A stretch of DNA of 64,000 nucleotides from Sporomusaceae bacterium UBA7701 (GCA_002482545.1 DLGF01000020.1:124001-188000); one strand, 5' to 3'. Shown: positions 41,363-50,470, counted from the first letter of the stretch. Translations and numbers: made by a program. The notes: a model not told the origin generated them from the letters alone.

Positions 41363-41907
41363 AAGCGGCGATCGGCTTGCTGGAAATCAAAACGGTCACC
41401 AGAGGAATCGAGGCCGCCGACCAGATGCTGAAGTCGGCCAATGTGGAGCTGGTCATGGCCCAGCCCCTCTGTCCGGGAAAATACGTAATCATGGTGACGG
41501 GAGACGTGGGAGCGGTGCAAAGCGCCGTCCGGACCGGCAAAACGGTCGGCGCGGACAGCGTCGTGGACGAATTCGTCCTGCCCAATGTCCACCCCGGCGT
41601 TTATCCGGCCCTGGCCGGCTGCACCGATGTCAAGGAGCTGAAAGCGCTTGGTGTCATCGAGAGTTTTTCGGTGGCTTCGGCAATCACCGCGGCGGATGCG
41701 GCGGCCAAGGCGGCCCCCGTCGAGCTCGTCGAGATCCGGCTGGCCCGGGGCATGGGCGGCAAAGCCGTGGTTCTCCTGACCGGGGATGTGGGAGCGGTGA
41801 CGGCGGCGGTGCGGACCGGCAGCGCGATGATCGAAGACAGCGGCTTTCTCGTCGACCGTCTGGTCATCGCCGCTCCGCACAAGGCGCTTCACGAAGCGCT
41901 GTTCTAA
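41359..41907 (+). CDS. pduT: BMC-T shell protein with Fe-S site, PduT
   Basis: A 182-residue tandem-BMC trimer protein. Cys38 in MAQPLCPGKYVIMVTGDVG sits at the place where PduT holds a single 4Fe-4S cluster at the trimer axis, giving an electron path through the shell, probably to PduS encoded just before it. Last gene of the operon. Confidence 0.95.
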   Translation: MKAAIGLLEIKTVTRGIEAADQMLKSANVELVMAQPLCPGKYVIMVTGDVGAVQSAVRTGKTVGADSVVDEFVLPNVHPGVYPALAGCTDVKELKALGVIESFSVASAITAADAAAKAAPVELVEIRLARGMGGKAVVLLTGDVGAVTAAVRTGSAMIEDSGFLVDRLVIAAPHKALHEALF

Positions 41908-41925
41908 AGCGGCCCCATGGATTGC

Positions 41926-41958
41926 AAAACCCCTCCAAGCAAGGCTTGGAGGGGTTTT
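41926..41958. terminator. Bidirectional terminator after pdu operon
   Basis: Fifteen-base perfect stem AAAACCCCTCCAAGC/GCTTGGAGGGGTTTT with a 3-base loop; serves the convergent pduT and permease genes. Confidence 0.95.
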
Positions 41959-41982
41959 ATTATGAAGCGGGGCTCCTAATAG

Positions 41983-42018
41983 GCAACCCGGTTTCCTGGA
42001 AGCCGGGTTGCTTTATTT
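41983..42018 (+). terminator. Second hairpin before permease stop
   Basis: Stem GCAACCCGG/CCGGGTTGC with an 11-base loop and TTTATTTTT on the plus strand; a back-up terminator for the pdu transcript. Confidence 0.7.
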
Positions 42019-43413
42019 TTACAGAATGCCGGTAGCCATGTGGAGGATGATGACTACGAAGACCATGAGCGTCTTGATGAGCGTCATGGCGAAGATGTCG
42101 GGATAGGACTGGCGGTGGGTCAGGCCGCAGACGGCGAGGAGGGTGATGACCGCGCCGTTGTGGGGCATGGTGTCGAGGCCGCCGGAGGCCATGGAGGCCA
42201 CGCGGTGGAGAATCTCCGGCGACATGCCGATGGAATTGGCCCAGGCCATCCAGTCCTTGGCCATGAGGTCGAGGGCGATGGACATGCCGCCCGAGGCCGA
42301 GCCGGTAATGCCGGCCAGGGTGCTGACGGTGAAGGCTTCGGAGAAGAGCGGGGTGCCGCCGATCTTGATGCCCAGGAGAGCGCCGGCGATGGATTTGAAG
42401 CCGGGCAGCGAGGCGATTACGTTGCCGTAGCCGACTTCGGAGGCGGTGTTCATGATGGCCAGCAGCGAGCCGATCGCGCCAGCGTTGAGGGCTTTGGCCA
42501 GGCCTCCCGACGGCAGGCGGGCGATGCCCAGGCCGATGGCGGTGAGGATGCCGCATACCAGGGCGATGACCAGGGCCCAGATGCCGACGACGTTCTTGAC
42601 CGCCGGGGCGATCAGCGGCAGCTTCATGGCCGCGAAGGGCTGCAGCATGTTGGCGTCCCACTCCAGGCGGGTCATGGCGAAGTTGACGACCAGGACGACC
42701 AGCAGCGGCAGGGCCGCAACATACCAGGGGGGCAGGTTGAGGTCTTCCCGGATTTCCGGTTCGTTAAGGGTGTGCTGGCCGTAGCCTTCGCCCTTGGCCG
42801 CGGCCGCCTTCCGGCGGCGCTCCAGGTACAGCAGGCCCAGGGCGAGGATGGCCAGGCCGCCGACGGTTCCCAGAACAGGGGCGGCGTAGATGCTGGTGCC
42901 GAAGAAATTGGTGGGGATGAGGTTCTGAATCTGGGGAGTGCCCGGGAAGGCGTCCATGGTGAAGGTGAAGGACCCCAGGGCGATGGTGCCGGGAATGAGG
43001 CGTTTCGGGATATCCGCCTCCTTGAACAGGGCGGCGGCGAAGGGATAAACGGCGAACACCACGACGAACAGGCTTACGCCGCCATAAGTCAGAACACCGC
43101 AGGCGAGGACCACGGACAGAATGGCCCGCTCCTTGCCCAAGCCCTTAATGATCGCGTGCGCGATGGATTTGGCGAGTCCGGTGTCTTCCATCACTTTGCC
43201 GAAAACCGCTCCCAGCATAAATACCGGGAAAAAGGACTTGACGTAGGTTACTGCTTTAGCCATGAATAATTCCGTGTACGCCGGCATCACGGCAAGGCCC
43301 TGCAGCGAGGCCGCGAGAAGGGCGAACACCGGGGCGAACAAAATGACCGAATAGCCGCGATAAGCAAAAAACATCAATAGAAACAAGCTAAGCAGTATGC
43401 CCAATACTTCCAT
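42019..43413 (-). CDS. GntP-family permease
   Basis: A 464-residue polytopic permease with a dozen or more hydrophobic segments. ATG 43413 is chosen because GAGGAGG lies 6 bases upstream; the ATG two codons earlier touches the RBS. Family hallmarks: YGGVSLFVVVFAVYPFA, PGTPQIQNLIPTNFFGT, GVPLFSE-like GGTPLFSEAF and SMASGGLDTMPHNGAVITLL. GntP proteins import gluconate or other hydroxy acids with protons. It diverges from a CoA-transferase/thiolase/reductase operon, and a good minus-strand -24/-12 promoter lies upstream, so 3-hydroxybutyrate or a similar acid is the most reasonable substrate (inference). Confidence 0.9.
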   Translation of the reverse strand: MEVLGILLSLFLLMFFAYRGYSVILFAPVFALLAASLQGLAVMPAYTELFMAKAVTYVKSFFPVFMLGAVFGKVMEDTGLAKSIAHAIIKGLGKERAILSVVLACGVLTYGGVSLFVVVFAVYPFAAALFKEADIPKRLIPGTIALGSFTFTMDAFPGTPQIQNLIPTNFFGTSIYAAPVLGTVGGLAILALGLLYLERRRKAAAAKGEGYGQHTLNEPEIREDLNLPPWYVAALPLLVVLVVNFAMTRLEWDANMLQPFAAMKLPLIAPAVKNVVGIWALVIALVCGILTAIGLGIARLPSGGLAKALNAGAIGSLLAIMNTASEVGYGNVIASLPGFKSIAGALLGIKIGGTPLFSEAFTVSTLAGITGSASGGMSIALDLMAKDWMAWANSIGMSPEILHRVASMASGGLDTMPHNGAVITLLAVCGLTHRQSYPDIFAMTLIKTLMVFVVIILHMATGIL

Positions 43414-43514
43414 ATTCATCCTCCTCAGTTCGGTTGGTTTTAGGCGCGGAGCCGCGCAAGGGGCGACCGGCACAGGCCTCCTTTCCGTCGCGGGATGGGC
43501 TCACTGCTGAAATA

Positions 43515-43531
43515 TGCAAGTAACGGGCCAA
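43515..43531 (-). promoter_or_regulatory. Sigma-54 promoter for GntP permease
   Basis: Minus strand reads TTGGCCCGTTACTTGCA: GG and GC separated by exactly 10 bases, matching the -24/-12 consensus. It gives a 5' leader of about 90 bases before ATG 43413. Confidence 0.8.
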
Positions 43532-43627
43532 GGCGGGAAAACCCTGCGGCCGGGCGGCAGGCCGCGCCAAACGGATAGTATATTCGGAATTATATGAATA
43601 ATTGGTTTATTGGGGCCGGGCCGGCTA

Positions 43628-43676
43628 TTGTCTAGTATGTCTAGCATTCTGAACACTTTGTCTAAAGGTATAGACA
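43628..43676. promoter_or_regulatory. TGTCTA repeats, candidate enhancer
   Basis: TGTCTAG occurs twice in direct orientation (43629-43635 and 43638-43644), then TGTCTA-AAGGTA-TAGACA forms an inverted repeat (43659-43676). The block lies about 110 bases upstream of each of the two divergent sigma-54 promoters, the normal distance for an activator site. A single TGTCTA also occurs at 47486 before the activator gene. Confidence 0.65.
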
Positions 43677-43786
43677 GACAAAAATAGCCCAACAATAAAG
43701 AAAGACGCCGGCGGCAATCCTTGCGGAAAACCGGCTGTTTTAGCCTTGCCGGGGCCTCAAGCCCGCTTTGCCGGCGGTTTTCGGCC

Positions 43787-43803
43787 TTGGCGCGAGATTT
43801 GCA
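43787..43803 (+). promoter_or_regulatory. Sigma-54 promoter for CoA-transferase operon
   Basis: TTGGCGCGAGATTTGCA matches the -24/-12 consensus with one change (A to G) and correct 10-base spacing between GG and GC. It would start transcription about 25 bases before the ATG at 43838. Confidence 0.85.
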
Positions 43804-43837
43804 ATAGCAGGAGGTTAAACAAGACAGGAGGGATGAG

Positions 43838-45388
43838 ATGGCTAAACAAATCACCGCCCAGGAAGCCGCCCGGCTCGTACGCGACAGAGCAACCGTCGCC
43901 ACCAGCGGCTTTGTCGGGAACGGTCATCCGGAAGCACTGACCGCCGCGCTGGAAGAACGTTTTTTGGCCGAACATGCTCCCCGCAATCTTACCTTAATGT
44001 ACTGCGCCGGGCAAGGCGACGGAAAGGACCGGGGCCTCAACCACCTTGGCCACGAAGGGCTGGTGAGCCGCGTTATCGGCGGGCACTGGAACCTGGCGCC
44101 CAAGCTTGGCAAACTGGCTGTGGAGAATAAGGTGGAGGCCTACAATTTCCCCCAGGGAACGCTCACCCACTGGTTCCGGAATGTGGCCGGACACAAGCCG
44201 GGGGTCATTACCAAGGTGGGGCTCTATACCTTTGTCGATCCACGGATCGAAGGCGGAAAAATCAATGAGGTGACCAAGCGGGAACTGGTCGAGGTCATCG
44301 AACTCGGCGGCGAAGAATGGCTCTGGTACAAGCCCTTTCCCGTCGACGTGGCCTTCATCCGCGGCACCAGCGCCGACGAAAACGGCAACATCACCATCGA
44401 GCACGAAGCCGTTGCGCTGGAGATCCTGCCGATCGCCCAGGCGGCGAAAAACTCCGGGGGCCTGGTGATCGTCCAGGTGGAGCGCATGGTCGCGAGCGGC
44501 ACGCTGAAGCCCATGCAGGTGAAAGTGCCCGGCATCATCGTGGACTATATCGTTGTGGCGGATGAACCGGCAAAGCATATGCAGACTTTTGGCGAACAGT
44601 ATAATCCGGCCTACTCCGGCGAGATCCGCGTGCCCCTTACGGCGATATCGCCCATGCCGCTGGACGAGCGGAAAGTCATCGCCAGAAGGGCGGCGATGGA
44701 GCTCATCCCCAACGCCAAGGTCAATCTGGGCATCGGTGTTCCGGAAGGGGTCGCCCTGGTCGCCAATGAAGAAGGCGTCGGCCAGCTGATGACCCTCACG
44801 GTGGAGGCCGGCCCGATCGGAGGGGTTCCGGCCGGCGGGCTGAGCTTCGGAGCGGCCGTCAACGCCGAAGCGATCATCGACCAGCCCTACCAGTTCGACT
44901 TCTATGACGGCGGCGGCCTGGACCTGGCGTATCTGGGGCTGGCCGAGACCGACCGGCACGGGAATATCAACGTCAGCAAGTTTAAAGGCCGGGTGGCGGG
45001 CTGCGGCGGCTTTATCAACATCACCCAGAACGCCAAGCGGGTCGTCTTCTGCGGCACGTTTACCGCCGGGGGGCTGTCGGTCCGGATTGCGGACGGGAAG
45101 CTGACCATCATCACGGAAGGCAAGGCCAGGAAGTTCCTCAGCCAAGTCGAGCAGATCACCTTTAGCGGCGACTATGCCAAAAAGATCGGGCAGCCGGTCC
45201 TGTACATCACCGAACGGGCGGTGTTCGAGCTGACGGCGGAAGGGCCGATGCTGACCGAGATCGCTCCGGGCGTGGATCTGGCCAAGGATGTCCTGGCGGT
45301 GATGGACTTCAGGCCCCTGATCGCGCCGGACCTCAAGGTCATGGATGAGCGGATCTTCCGGGAAGCGCCAATGGGGCTTCAGTTGTAA
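43838..45388 (+). CDS. Acyl-CoA:acetate/3-ketoacid CoA-transferase (YdiF/Pct type)
   Basis: A 516-residue fused alpha-beta family I CoA-transferase. N-terminal half: SGFVGNGHPEALTAALEERF; C-terminal half: GIGVPEGVALVANEEG and TLTVEAGPIGGVPAGGLSFG, where the Glu in TVEAG is the expected catalytic residue forming the CoA thioester. It exchanges CoA between acetyl-CoA and a short-chain acid (propionate, acetoacetate or hydroxybutyrate). With the thiolase and SDR downstream it supports activation of acetoacetate or 3-hydroxybutyrate. It could also handle propionate made by the pdu pathway, which lacks its own kinase here. Confidence 0.9.
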   Translation: MAKQITAQEAARLVRDRATVATSGFVGNGHPEALTAALEERFLAEHAPRNLTLMYCAGQGDGKDRGLNHLGHEGLVSRVIGGHWNLAPKLGKLAVENKVEAYNFPQGTLTHWFRNVAGHKPGVITKVGLYTFVDPRIEGGKINEVTKRELVEVIELGGEEWLWYKPFPVDVAFIRGTSADENGNITIEHEAVALEILPIAQAAKNSGGLVIVQVERMVASGTLKPMQVKVPGIIVDYIVVADEPAKHMQTFGEQYNPAYSGEIRVPLTAISPMPLDERKVIARRAAMELIPNAKVNLGIGVPEGVALVANEEGVGQLMTLTVEAGPIGGVPAGGLSFGAAVNAEAIIDQPYQFDFYDGGGLDLAYLGLAETDRHGNINVSKFKGRVAGCGGFINITQNAKRVVFCGTFTAGGLSVRIADGKLTIITEGKARKFLSQVEQITFSGDYAKKIGQPVLYITERAVFELTAEGPMLTEIAPGVDLAKDVLAVMDFRPLIAPDLKVMDERIFREAPMGLQL

Positions 45389-45390
45389 AA

Positions 45391-45416
45391 GGCCGGCGGG
45401 AAGATTTCCGCCGGCC
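45391..45416 (+). other. Intergenic GC-rich hairpin
   Basis: Nine-base perfect stem GGCCGGCGG/CCGCCGGCC without a T run, between the CoA-transferase and thiolase genes; more likely an mRNA stability element than a terminator. Confidence 0.55.
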
Positions 45417-45444
45417 GGCGATAACGTCAATAAAGGGGTGCGAT

Positions 45445-46623
45445 ATGCGAGAAGTAGTAATTGTCAGCGCCGTGCGGACCGCCATCGGCAATTTCAACGG
45501 AGCGCTGGCTCCGCTGTCGGCGGTGGACCTCGGCGGCGCGGTGATCCGCGGAGCCCTTGAGCGGGCCGGGGTTGCCGCCGATCTCGTGGATGAGGTCATC
45601 ATGGGGAATATCCTTCAGGCCGGTCTGGGGCAGAATCCCGCCCGCCAGGCGGCGATCAAAGCCGGGGTGCCGATCGGGACGCCGTCGATGGCCATCAATA
45701 AATTGTGCGGCTCGGGGCTCAAGGCCGTCAATCTGGCGGCGCAGGCCATCGGCAGCGGCGACGCCGAGATCGTGGTGGCCGGCGGCATGGAAAGCATGAC
45801 CAACGCCCCCTATCTCCTCGACAAGGCGCGTTTCGGCTACCGCATGGGCCATGGCCGGCTGATCGACACGCTGATTCGGGATGGCCTGTGGTGCGCCATG
45901 AGTGACTGCCATATGGGCATCACCGCCGAAAACATCGCCGAGCGGTTCGGCGTGACCCGGGCCGAGCAGGACCAGCTGGCTTTCGAGTCCCAGGCCAAGG
46001 CCATCCGCGCCCGGGAAAGCGGCGTGTTCCAAAAGGAGATCCTACCGGTGGCTGTTCCCGGGAGGAAAGGCGAAATCTTCGTCGACGCCGACGAATATCC
46101 GAAACAGGAAACAACCCTCGAATCGCTCGGCGGTCTCAAACCGGCCTTTAAAAAGGACGGCACCGTTACCGCCGGCAACGCCTCCGGCATCAACGACGGG
46201 GCGGCGGCGGTCGTGGTCATGGCGGCGGATAAAGCGCGGGAACTGGGCCTGAAGCCGCTGGCCCGCATCCGTTCCTACGGCACCGCCGGGGTCGATCCGG
46301 CAATCATGGGCATGGGGCCGGTGCCGGCTACCCAAAAAGCCCTGGCCAAGGCCGGCTTGTCCATCGGCGATATCGACCTGGTGGAAGCGAACGAGGCTTT
46401 TGCCGCGCAGTTCCTGGCGGTAGGCAAAGAACTCGGCTTCATCAAGGACAGGGTCAATATTTTCGGCGGAGCCATCGCCCTCGGGCATCCCATCGGAGCG
46501 AGCGGAGCCCGCGTGCTGGTGACCCTGCTCAACGCCCTGGAACAGCGGGAGGCGAGGCTCGGCCTGGCCACCCTGTGCATCGGCGGCGGCCAGGGCGTGG
46601 CGACGGTCGTCGAACGCCTGTAA
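45445..46623 (+). CDS. Acetyl-CoA C-acetyltransferase (thiolase)
   Basis: A 392-residue thiolase II. Visible: nucleophilic Cys in INKLCGSGLKAVNLAAQAI (near residue 89), NEAFAAQFLAV, GGAIALGHPIGASGARVL (His) and LCIGGGQGVATVVERL (second Cys). It joins or splits acetoacetyl-CoA and two acetyl-CoA. Placed between the CoA-transferase and the SDR reductase in one operon. Confidence 0.95.
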   Translation: MREVVIVSAVRTAIGNFNGALAPLSAVDLGGAVIRGALERAGVAADLVDEVIMGNILQAGLGQNPARQAAIKAGVPIGTPSMAINKLCGSGLKAVNLAAQAIGSGDAEIVVAGGMESMTNAPYLLDKARFGYRMGHGRLIDTLIRDGLWCAMSDCHMGITAENIAERFGVTRAEQDQLAFESQAKAIRARESGVFQKEILPVAVPGRKGEIFVDADEYPKQETTLESLGGLKPAFKKDGTVTAGNASGINDGAAAVVVMAADKARELGLKPLARIRSYGTAGVDPAIMGMGPVPATQKALAKAGLSIGDIDLVEANEAFAAQFLAVGKELGFIKDRVNIFGGAIALGHPIGASGARVLVTLLNALEQREARLGLATLCIGGGQGVATVVERL

Positions 46624-46660
46624 GCTGCGGAAGCTTTGGATCAGAATGGAGGAGAGGCAA

Positions 46661-47401
46661 ATGAGAGGCTTGAAAGATAAAGTGGTGTTGATCACCGGCG
46701 CGGCCAGCGGCATCGGCAGGGCGACCGTGCTCCGCTTCGCCGAGGAAGGGGCCCGGGTGGTTGTGGCCGACTTCGCCGACGGCTCGGCGACGGTGGAGGA
46801 AGTGAAGGCCAAGGGCGCCGCAGCGCTTTACGTCCAGGTCGACGTCGTTTCCCCGGACAGTGTCCGGGCGATGGTCGACCAGACGGTGGCCGCCTTCGGA
46901 AGGGTCGATGTCCTGATCAATAACGCCGGCATCACCAAGGATGCCATGATGAAGAAAATGAGCAAAGAGGCCTGGGACGACGTCGTCGCCGTCAACCTCA
47001 CCGGGGTGTTCAACTGCACTTCGGCGGTGCTGCCGCACCTGCTGGAGCAGAAATCGGGCGTGGTTCTGACTTCCTCCTCGGTGGTCGGGCTCTATGGCAA
47101 CCTGGGGCAGACCAACTATGCCGCAACCAAGTGGGGAGTCATCGGCATGACCAAATCCTGGGCCAAGGAGATGGCCAGGAACGGCCTCAGGTTCAACTGC
47201 GTGGCGCCCGGATTCATCGGTACCGAAATGGTCCGGAAAATCCCCGAGCAGGTGCTCAACGAAAAAATCCTGATCAAGGTGCCGGCCGGCCGGCTGGGCG
47301 AGCCGGAAGAAGTGGCGGCGGCCTTCGCTTTCCTGGCCTCGGACGACGCCCAATTCATCAACGGGGCGGTTCTCAGCATCGACGGCGGCTGCACTCTGTA
47401 A
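46661..47401 (+). CDS. SDR reductase (FabG/PhaB or 3-hydroxybutyrate dehydrogenase type)
   Basis: A 246-residue classical short-chain dehydrogenase; ATG 46661 (GGAGAGG upstream). Visible: ITGAASGIGRATVLRFAEEG, NNAGITKDAMMKKMS, SSSVVGLYGNLGQTNYAATK (Ser, Tyr-x3-Lys) and PGFIGTEMV. By context it interconverts 3-hydroxybutyrate (or its CoA ester) and acetoacetate (or acetoacetyl-CoA). The sequence does not distinguish between an acyl-ACP, acyl-CoA or free-acid substrate. Confidence 0.88.
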   Translation: MRGLKDKVVLITGAASGIGRATVLRFAEEGARVVVADFADGSATVEEVKAKGAAALYVQVDVVSPDSVRAMVDQTVAAFGRVDVLINNAGITKDAMMKKMSKEAWDDVVAVNLTGVFNCTSAVLPHLLEQKSGVVLTSSSVVGLYGNLGQTNYAATKWGVIGMTKSWAKEMARNGLRFNCVAPGFIGTEMVRKIPEQVLNEKILIKVPAGRLGEPEEVAAAFAFLASDDAQFINGAVLSIDGGCTL

Positions 47402-47409
47402 GCCGTCAG

Positions 47410-47447
47410 CAATCAGCCCTGCCCTAGCGGCGGGCTGATTGTCTTTA
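47410..47447 (+). terminator. Terminator after SDR gene
   Basis: Ten-base stem CAATCAGCCC/GGGCTGATTG with a 12-base loop and TCTTTATTT tail. Confidence 0.85.
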
Positions 47448-47526
47448 TTTGTATACATGTCTGCGGCAGGATAAAGCCAGGGTGATGTCTAATTATTTAT
47501 ACACCAATCGAGTGGAGGACAACACC

Positions 47527-49638
47527 ATGCGCTTTTACGATTTGATGAATACCGAAGTCGCGGCTTTGCGGCCGGAGATGACGATGCGGCAGGCCGCCGA
47601 GCTGTTCCGGGAGAAAAAGGTGGGCGGCGCCCCGGTGGTGGATGCCGAAGGCATGCTGATCGGGCTGATCAATCGGTCTCATTTCGTGAAGGTGGTCGCC
47701 GCCGGCGGCGCGCCGGACCGGCTGGTAGGAGAGCTTATGACCCGGGACGTGTATTGCCTCGACGCGGATATGACCGTCAGCCAGCTGCAGCAACGGAAGG
47801 AACTGTATCAATACAGCTATTTCCCGGTCGTCGACCGGCACAAGCGCCCGGTGGGGTGCATTCACCGCAACGATCTGATCCGGTACCTTTCCGAACGCTC
47901 GCTGTTTTTGGCCGAAGAGCTGCAGGCCGTGCTCGATTCGGTGCGCAGCGGGGTTGTCGCCGTCAATGCCGACGGGATCATTACCCAGTTCAACCCGGCG
48001 GCGGAAAGGATAACCGGCCTGCGGGCCGAACTGGCGGTCGGGCGAAACGCCGCGGACATCATCCCCAACACCGGGATGCAGCGGGTTCTGGCCACCGGAA
48101 TGCCTGAACTCAATCAGAAGCAGAACTTGGGCAATTGCGAGATTATCACCCACCGCTCGCCGATCATCAAGGGCAAGATGGTGATGGGGGCGGTCGCGGT
48201 GTTTCAGGACGTAACCGAGATGGAGAAGATCGCCGCGGAACTTGAAAACGTGAAAGAACTGCAGAGCACGCTGGAGTCGGCCATTGAAAGCGTTGTCGAG
48301 GGCATCTGCGTCGTTGACAAGGACGGCATTCTGAAAATGATGAACCGGTCCTACGGGGAGTTTATCGGCGTCGATGCCGAGGAGATGATCGGCAGGCATG
48401 TCACCGAAGTAATCCCCAACACCCGGATGCATATCGTCGCCCAGACCGGCAAACCCGAGATCGGGGACGTGCAGCGGATCAACAACAATAATGTCGTCGT
48501 CACCCGCATACCGATCATCAAGGACGGCGAAGTGGTCGGCGCGGTGGGAAAAGTGCTGTTCCGGGATCTCAAGGATTTCAAGATGCTGGCCCGCAAGCTC
48601 ACCGACCTCCAGTCCGAGCTGGAGTACTACAAGGAGGAACTGGCCAAGGCCCAGGGCGGCAAGCATACCCTGGACAACATCATCGGCGCCAGTGAAAAGC
48701 TGGTGTGGCTGAAAGCGATCGCCGCCCGGGCGGCCAAGGGCGCTTCCACCATACTCATTCTCGGCGAGAGCGGCACCGGCAAGGAGGTGTTCGCCAACGC
48801 CATCCACAACGCCAGTCCCCGGCGGTACGGTCCGTTCATCAAGGTCAATTGCGCGGCGGTGCCGGAGAATCTCCTCGAATCCGAGCTTTTCGGCTACGAG
48901 GAGGGAGCTTTTACCGGGGCCCGCAAGGGCGGGAAACCGGGCAAGTTCGAACTGGCCAACGGCGGCACGATTTTTCTGGATGAAATCGGCGATATGACCA
49001 TGGCGATGCAGGCCAAGCTGCTGCGCGTCCTCCAGGAGCGGGAGTATGAACGGGTGGGCGGCACCAAGACGCTGAAAACCGACGTCCGGGTGGTCGCCGC
49101 CACCAACCGGAACCTGGAAGGCATGATCGAAAAGGGCGAATTCCGACAGGATTTATATTACCGGCTGAATGTCATCACCATCACCATTCCGCCCCTTCGT
49201 GAACGGCGGGAGGACATCGCCAGCCTATCCCTTGCGCTGCTGAAGAAGATCAACAGCCAGCTCCAGTGCGGGGTCGAGGGAGTTTCCCCGGAGGCCATGC
49301 ATTTGCTGCGCGAGTACAACTGGCCGGGAAATGTCCGCGAGCTTGAGAATGTGTTGGAGCGGGCGGTCAATCTCATCGACGATGAAGTCAGCATCCAGCC
49401 CTGGCATCTTCCGCCGCTGCTCAAGCAGGGCAACAAGGCCGGCTCCGACCGGGCGGAGATGAGCGAAGGCTTGAGCGGGGTTCTCGTCGAGGCCGAAAAG
49501 GAGGCGATCTGCAAGGCGCTGGAAGCCGCCGGCGGCAACCGGAGCAAGGCGGCCAAGCTTCTCGGCATCCATCGTTCCGGGCTGTATCAGAAACTGCAGA
49601 AATATCATATCAAACCGGTTGCCGATTATCACGGCTGA
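47527..49638 (+). CDS. Sigma-54-dependent activator with CBS and two PAS domains
   Basis: A 703-residue bacterial enhancer-binding protein; ATG 47527 has GTGGAGG at good spacing. Order: tandem CBS domains (about 1-125), PAS 1 (about 135-245), PAS 2 (about 260-370), AAA+ domain with GESGTGKEVFANAIH (Walker A), FGYEEGAFTGARKGG (GAFTGA loop contacting sigma-54) and FLDEIGDM (Walker B), then a Fis-type helix-turn-helix (KALEAAGGNRSKAAKLLGIH). CBS domains often bind adenine nucleotides, so it may sense energy state together with a ligand. It most likely drives the two divergent sigma-54 promoters at 43.5-43.8 kb. Confidence 0.93.
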   Translation: MRFYDLMNTEVAALRPEMTMRQAAELFREKKVGGAPVVDAEGMLIGLINRSHFVKVVAAGGAPDRLVGELMTRDVYCLDADMTVSQLQQRKELYQYSYFPVVDRHKRPVGCIHRNDLIRYLSERSLFLAEELQAVLDSVRSGVVAVNADGIITQFNPAAERITGLRAELAVGRNAADIIPNTGMQRVLATGMPELNQKQNLGNCEIITHRSPIIKGKMVMGAVAVFQDVTEMEKIAAELENVKELQSTLESAIESVVEGICVVDKDGILKMMNRSYGEFIGVDAEEMIGRHVTEVIPNTRMHIVAQTGKPEIGDVQRINNNNVVVTRIPIIKDGEVVGAVGKVLFRDLKDFKMLARKLTDLQSELEYYKEELAKAQGGKHTLDNIIGASEKLVWLKAIAARAAKGASTILILGESGTGKEVFANAIHNASPRRYGPFIKVNCAAVPENLLESELFGYEEGAFTGARKGGKPGKFELANGGTIFLDEIGDMTMAMQAKLLRVLQEREYERVGGTKTLKTDVRVVAATNRNLEGMIEKGEFRQDLYYRLNVITITIPPLRERREDIASLSLALLKKINSQLQCGVEGVSPEAMHLLREYNWPGNVRELENVLERAVNLIDDEVSIQPWHLPPLLKQGNKAGSDRAEMSEGLSGVLVEAEKEAICKALEAAGGNRSKAAKLLGIHRSGLYQKLQKYHIKPVADYHG

Positions 49639-49948
49639 CGGCCATGGGGAATTTTCCGATATGGCGCAATCGCCGTGGCCGGCCTGGAAGCAAAAAGACC
49701 TCCCTTCGAGGGAGGCCTTTTTGCTGTTGCTTCAATATTCGTACCAAGGCGCTGCGGGGAAAAACTTTTTAAGCCCCGGGAAGCGGCTGGAGCCTTAGCG
49801 GTTCTAACTGCCCGCGCCGCGGCATAACCTATAGGAAAACCTTGCGGGGAAGGAGCGGTAATAAAGAATAATTTCCAAAAAAAGGAAAAATTCACAAAGA
49901 GAACGAATAAAAGAAAGACGGAATTGAAAATAGGGAAAGGTAAAGACG
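49639..49948 (+). other. Gap with one terminator
   Basis: A 310-base gap. A terminator with stem AAAAAGACCTCCC/GGGAGGCCTTTTT and a TTCGA loop lies at 49692-49721. The rest contains no gene that I can support. Confidence 0.7.
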
Positions 49949-50470
49949 ATGAAAAAAAGAAAAGTGTGCATCTATGACGCCTGTCCCTACGACATGCCAT
50001 CTTTCGCCAACGATGACCGGACATCGGTTTTTGCTCATCTGGGGGCCAGAGCGGGGTATACCACCTTGGCTTGGATCGCGCTGATGAAGGGAGTCGTTCC
50101 GGGCCAGAGCTTTTTCACCGGCCTGTCGATGCTGGCCATGTCCCTGCTTTTCGACTATCTCAAGTTTTCTCCCCAAACGGCTTTTCGCCGGAATATCGTT
50201 TGGCTGGGTTATGTTTTTACCTTATTTTGGCTGCTGGTAGGTATAATCGGGCTATTCCAGGTAATCACTATAGTCAAGGCTCCGGACGGCCTTTTCATTA
50301 CCGCGACCGAAGATTTCTGGGGCTGGAGGGATTTCTATTTCCCGGCGCGAAATCTTTGGGCAGGAGTCGGGCTGACCCTTATCGGGATGACGATCATCGA
50401 CTGGGTCACCAATATTTCGGCCGGGGAGGCCAAAAGCATTCAAATGCAAGGGAAGCCAAAGGGGCCCTGA
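49949..50470 (+). CDS. Hypothetical membrane protein
   Basis: A 173-residue protein with four likely transmembrane helices (about residues 35-55, 58-75, 83-110 and 135-155). No family is recognised. The N-terminus (KKRKVCIYDACPYDMP) is polar and cytoplasmic. It overlaps the next membrane protein by one base, so the two probably form a unit. Confidence 0.7.
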   Translation: MKKRKVCIYDACPYDMPSFANDDRTSVFAHLGARAGYTTLAWIALMKGVVPGQSFFTGLSMLAMSLLFDYLKFSPQTAFRRNIVWLGYVFTLFWLLVGIIGLFQVITIVKAPDGLFITATEDFWGWRDFYFPARNLWAGVGLTLIGMTIIDWVTNISAGEAKSIQMQGKPKGP

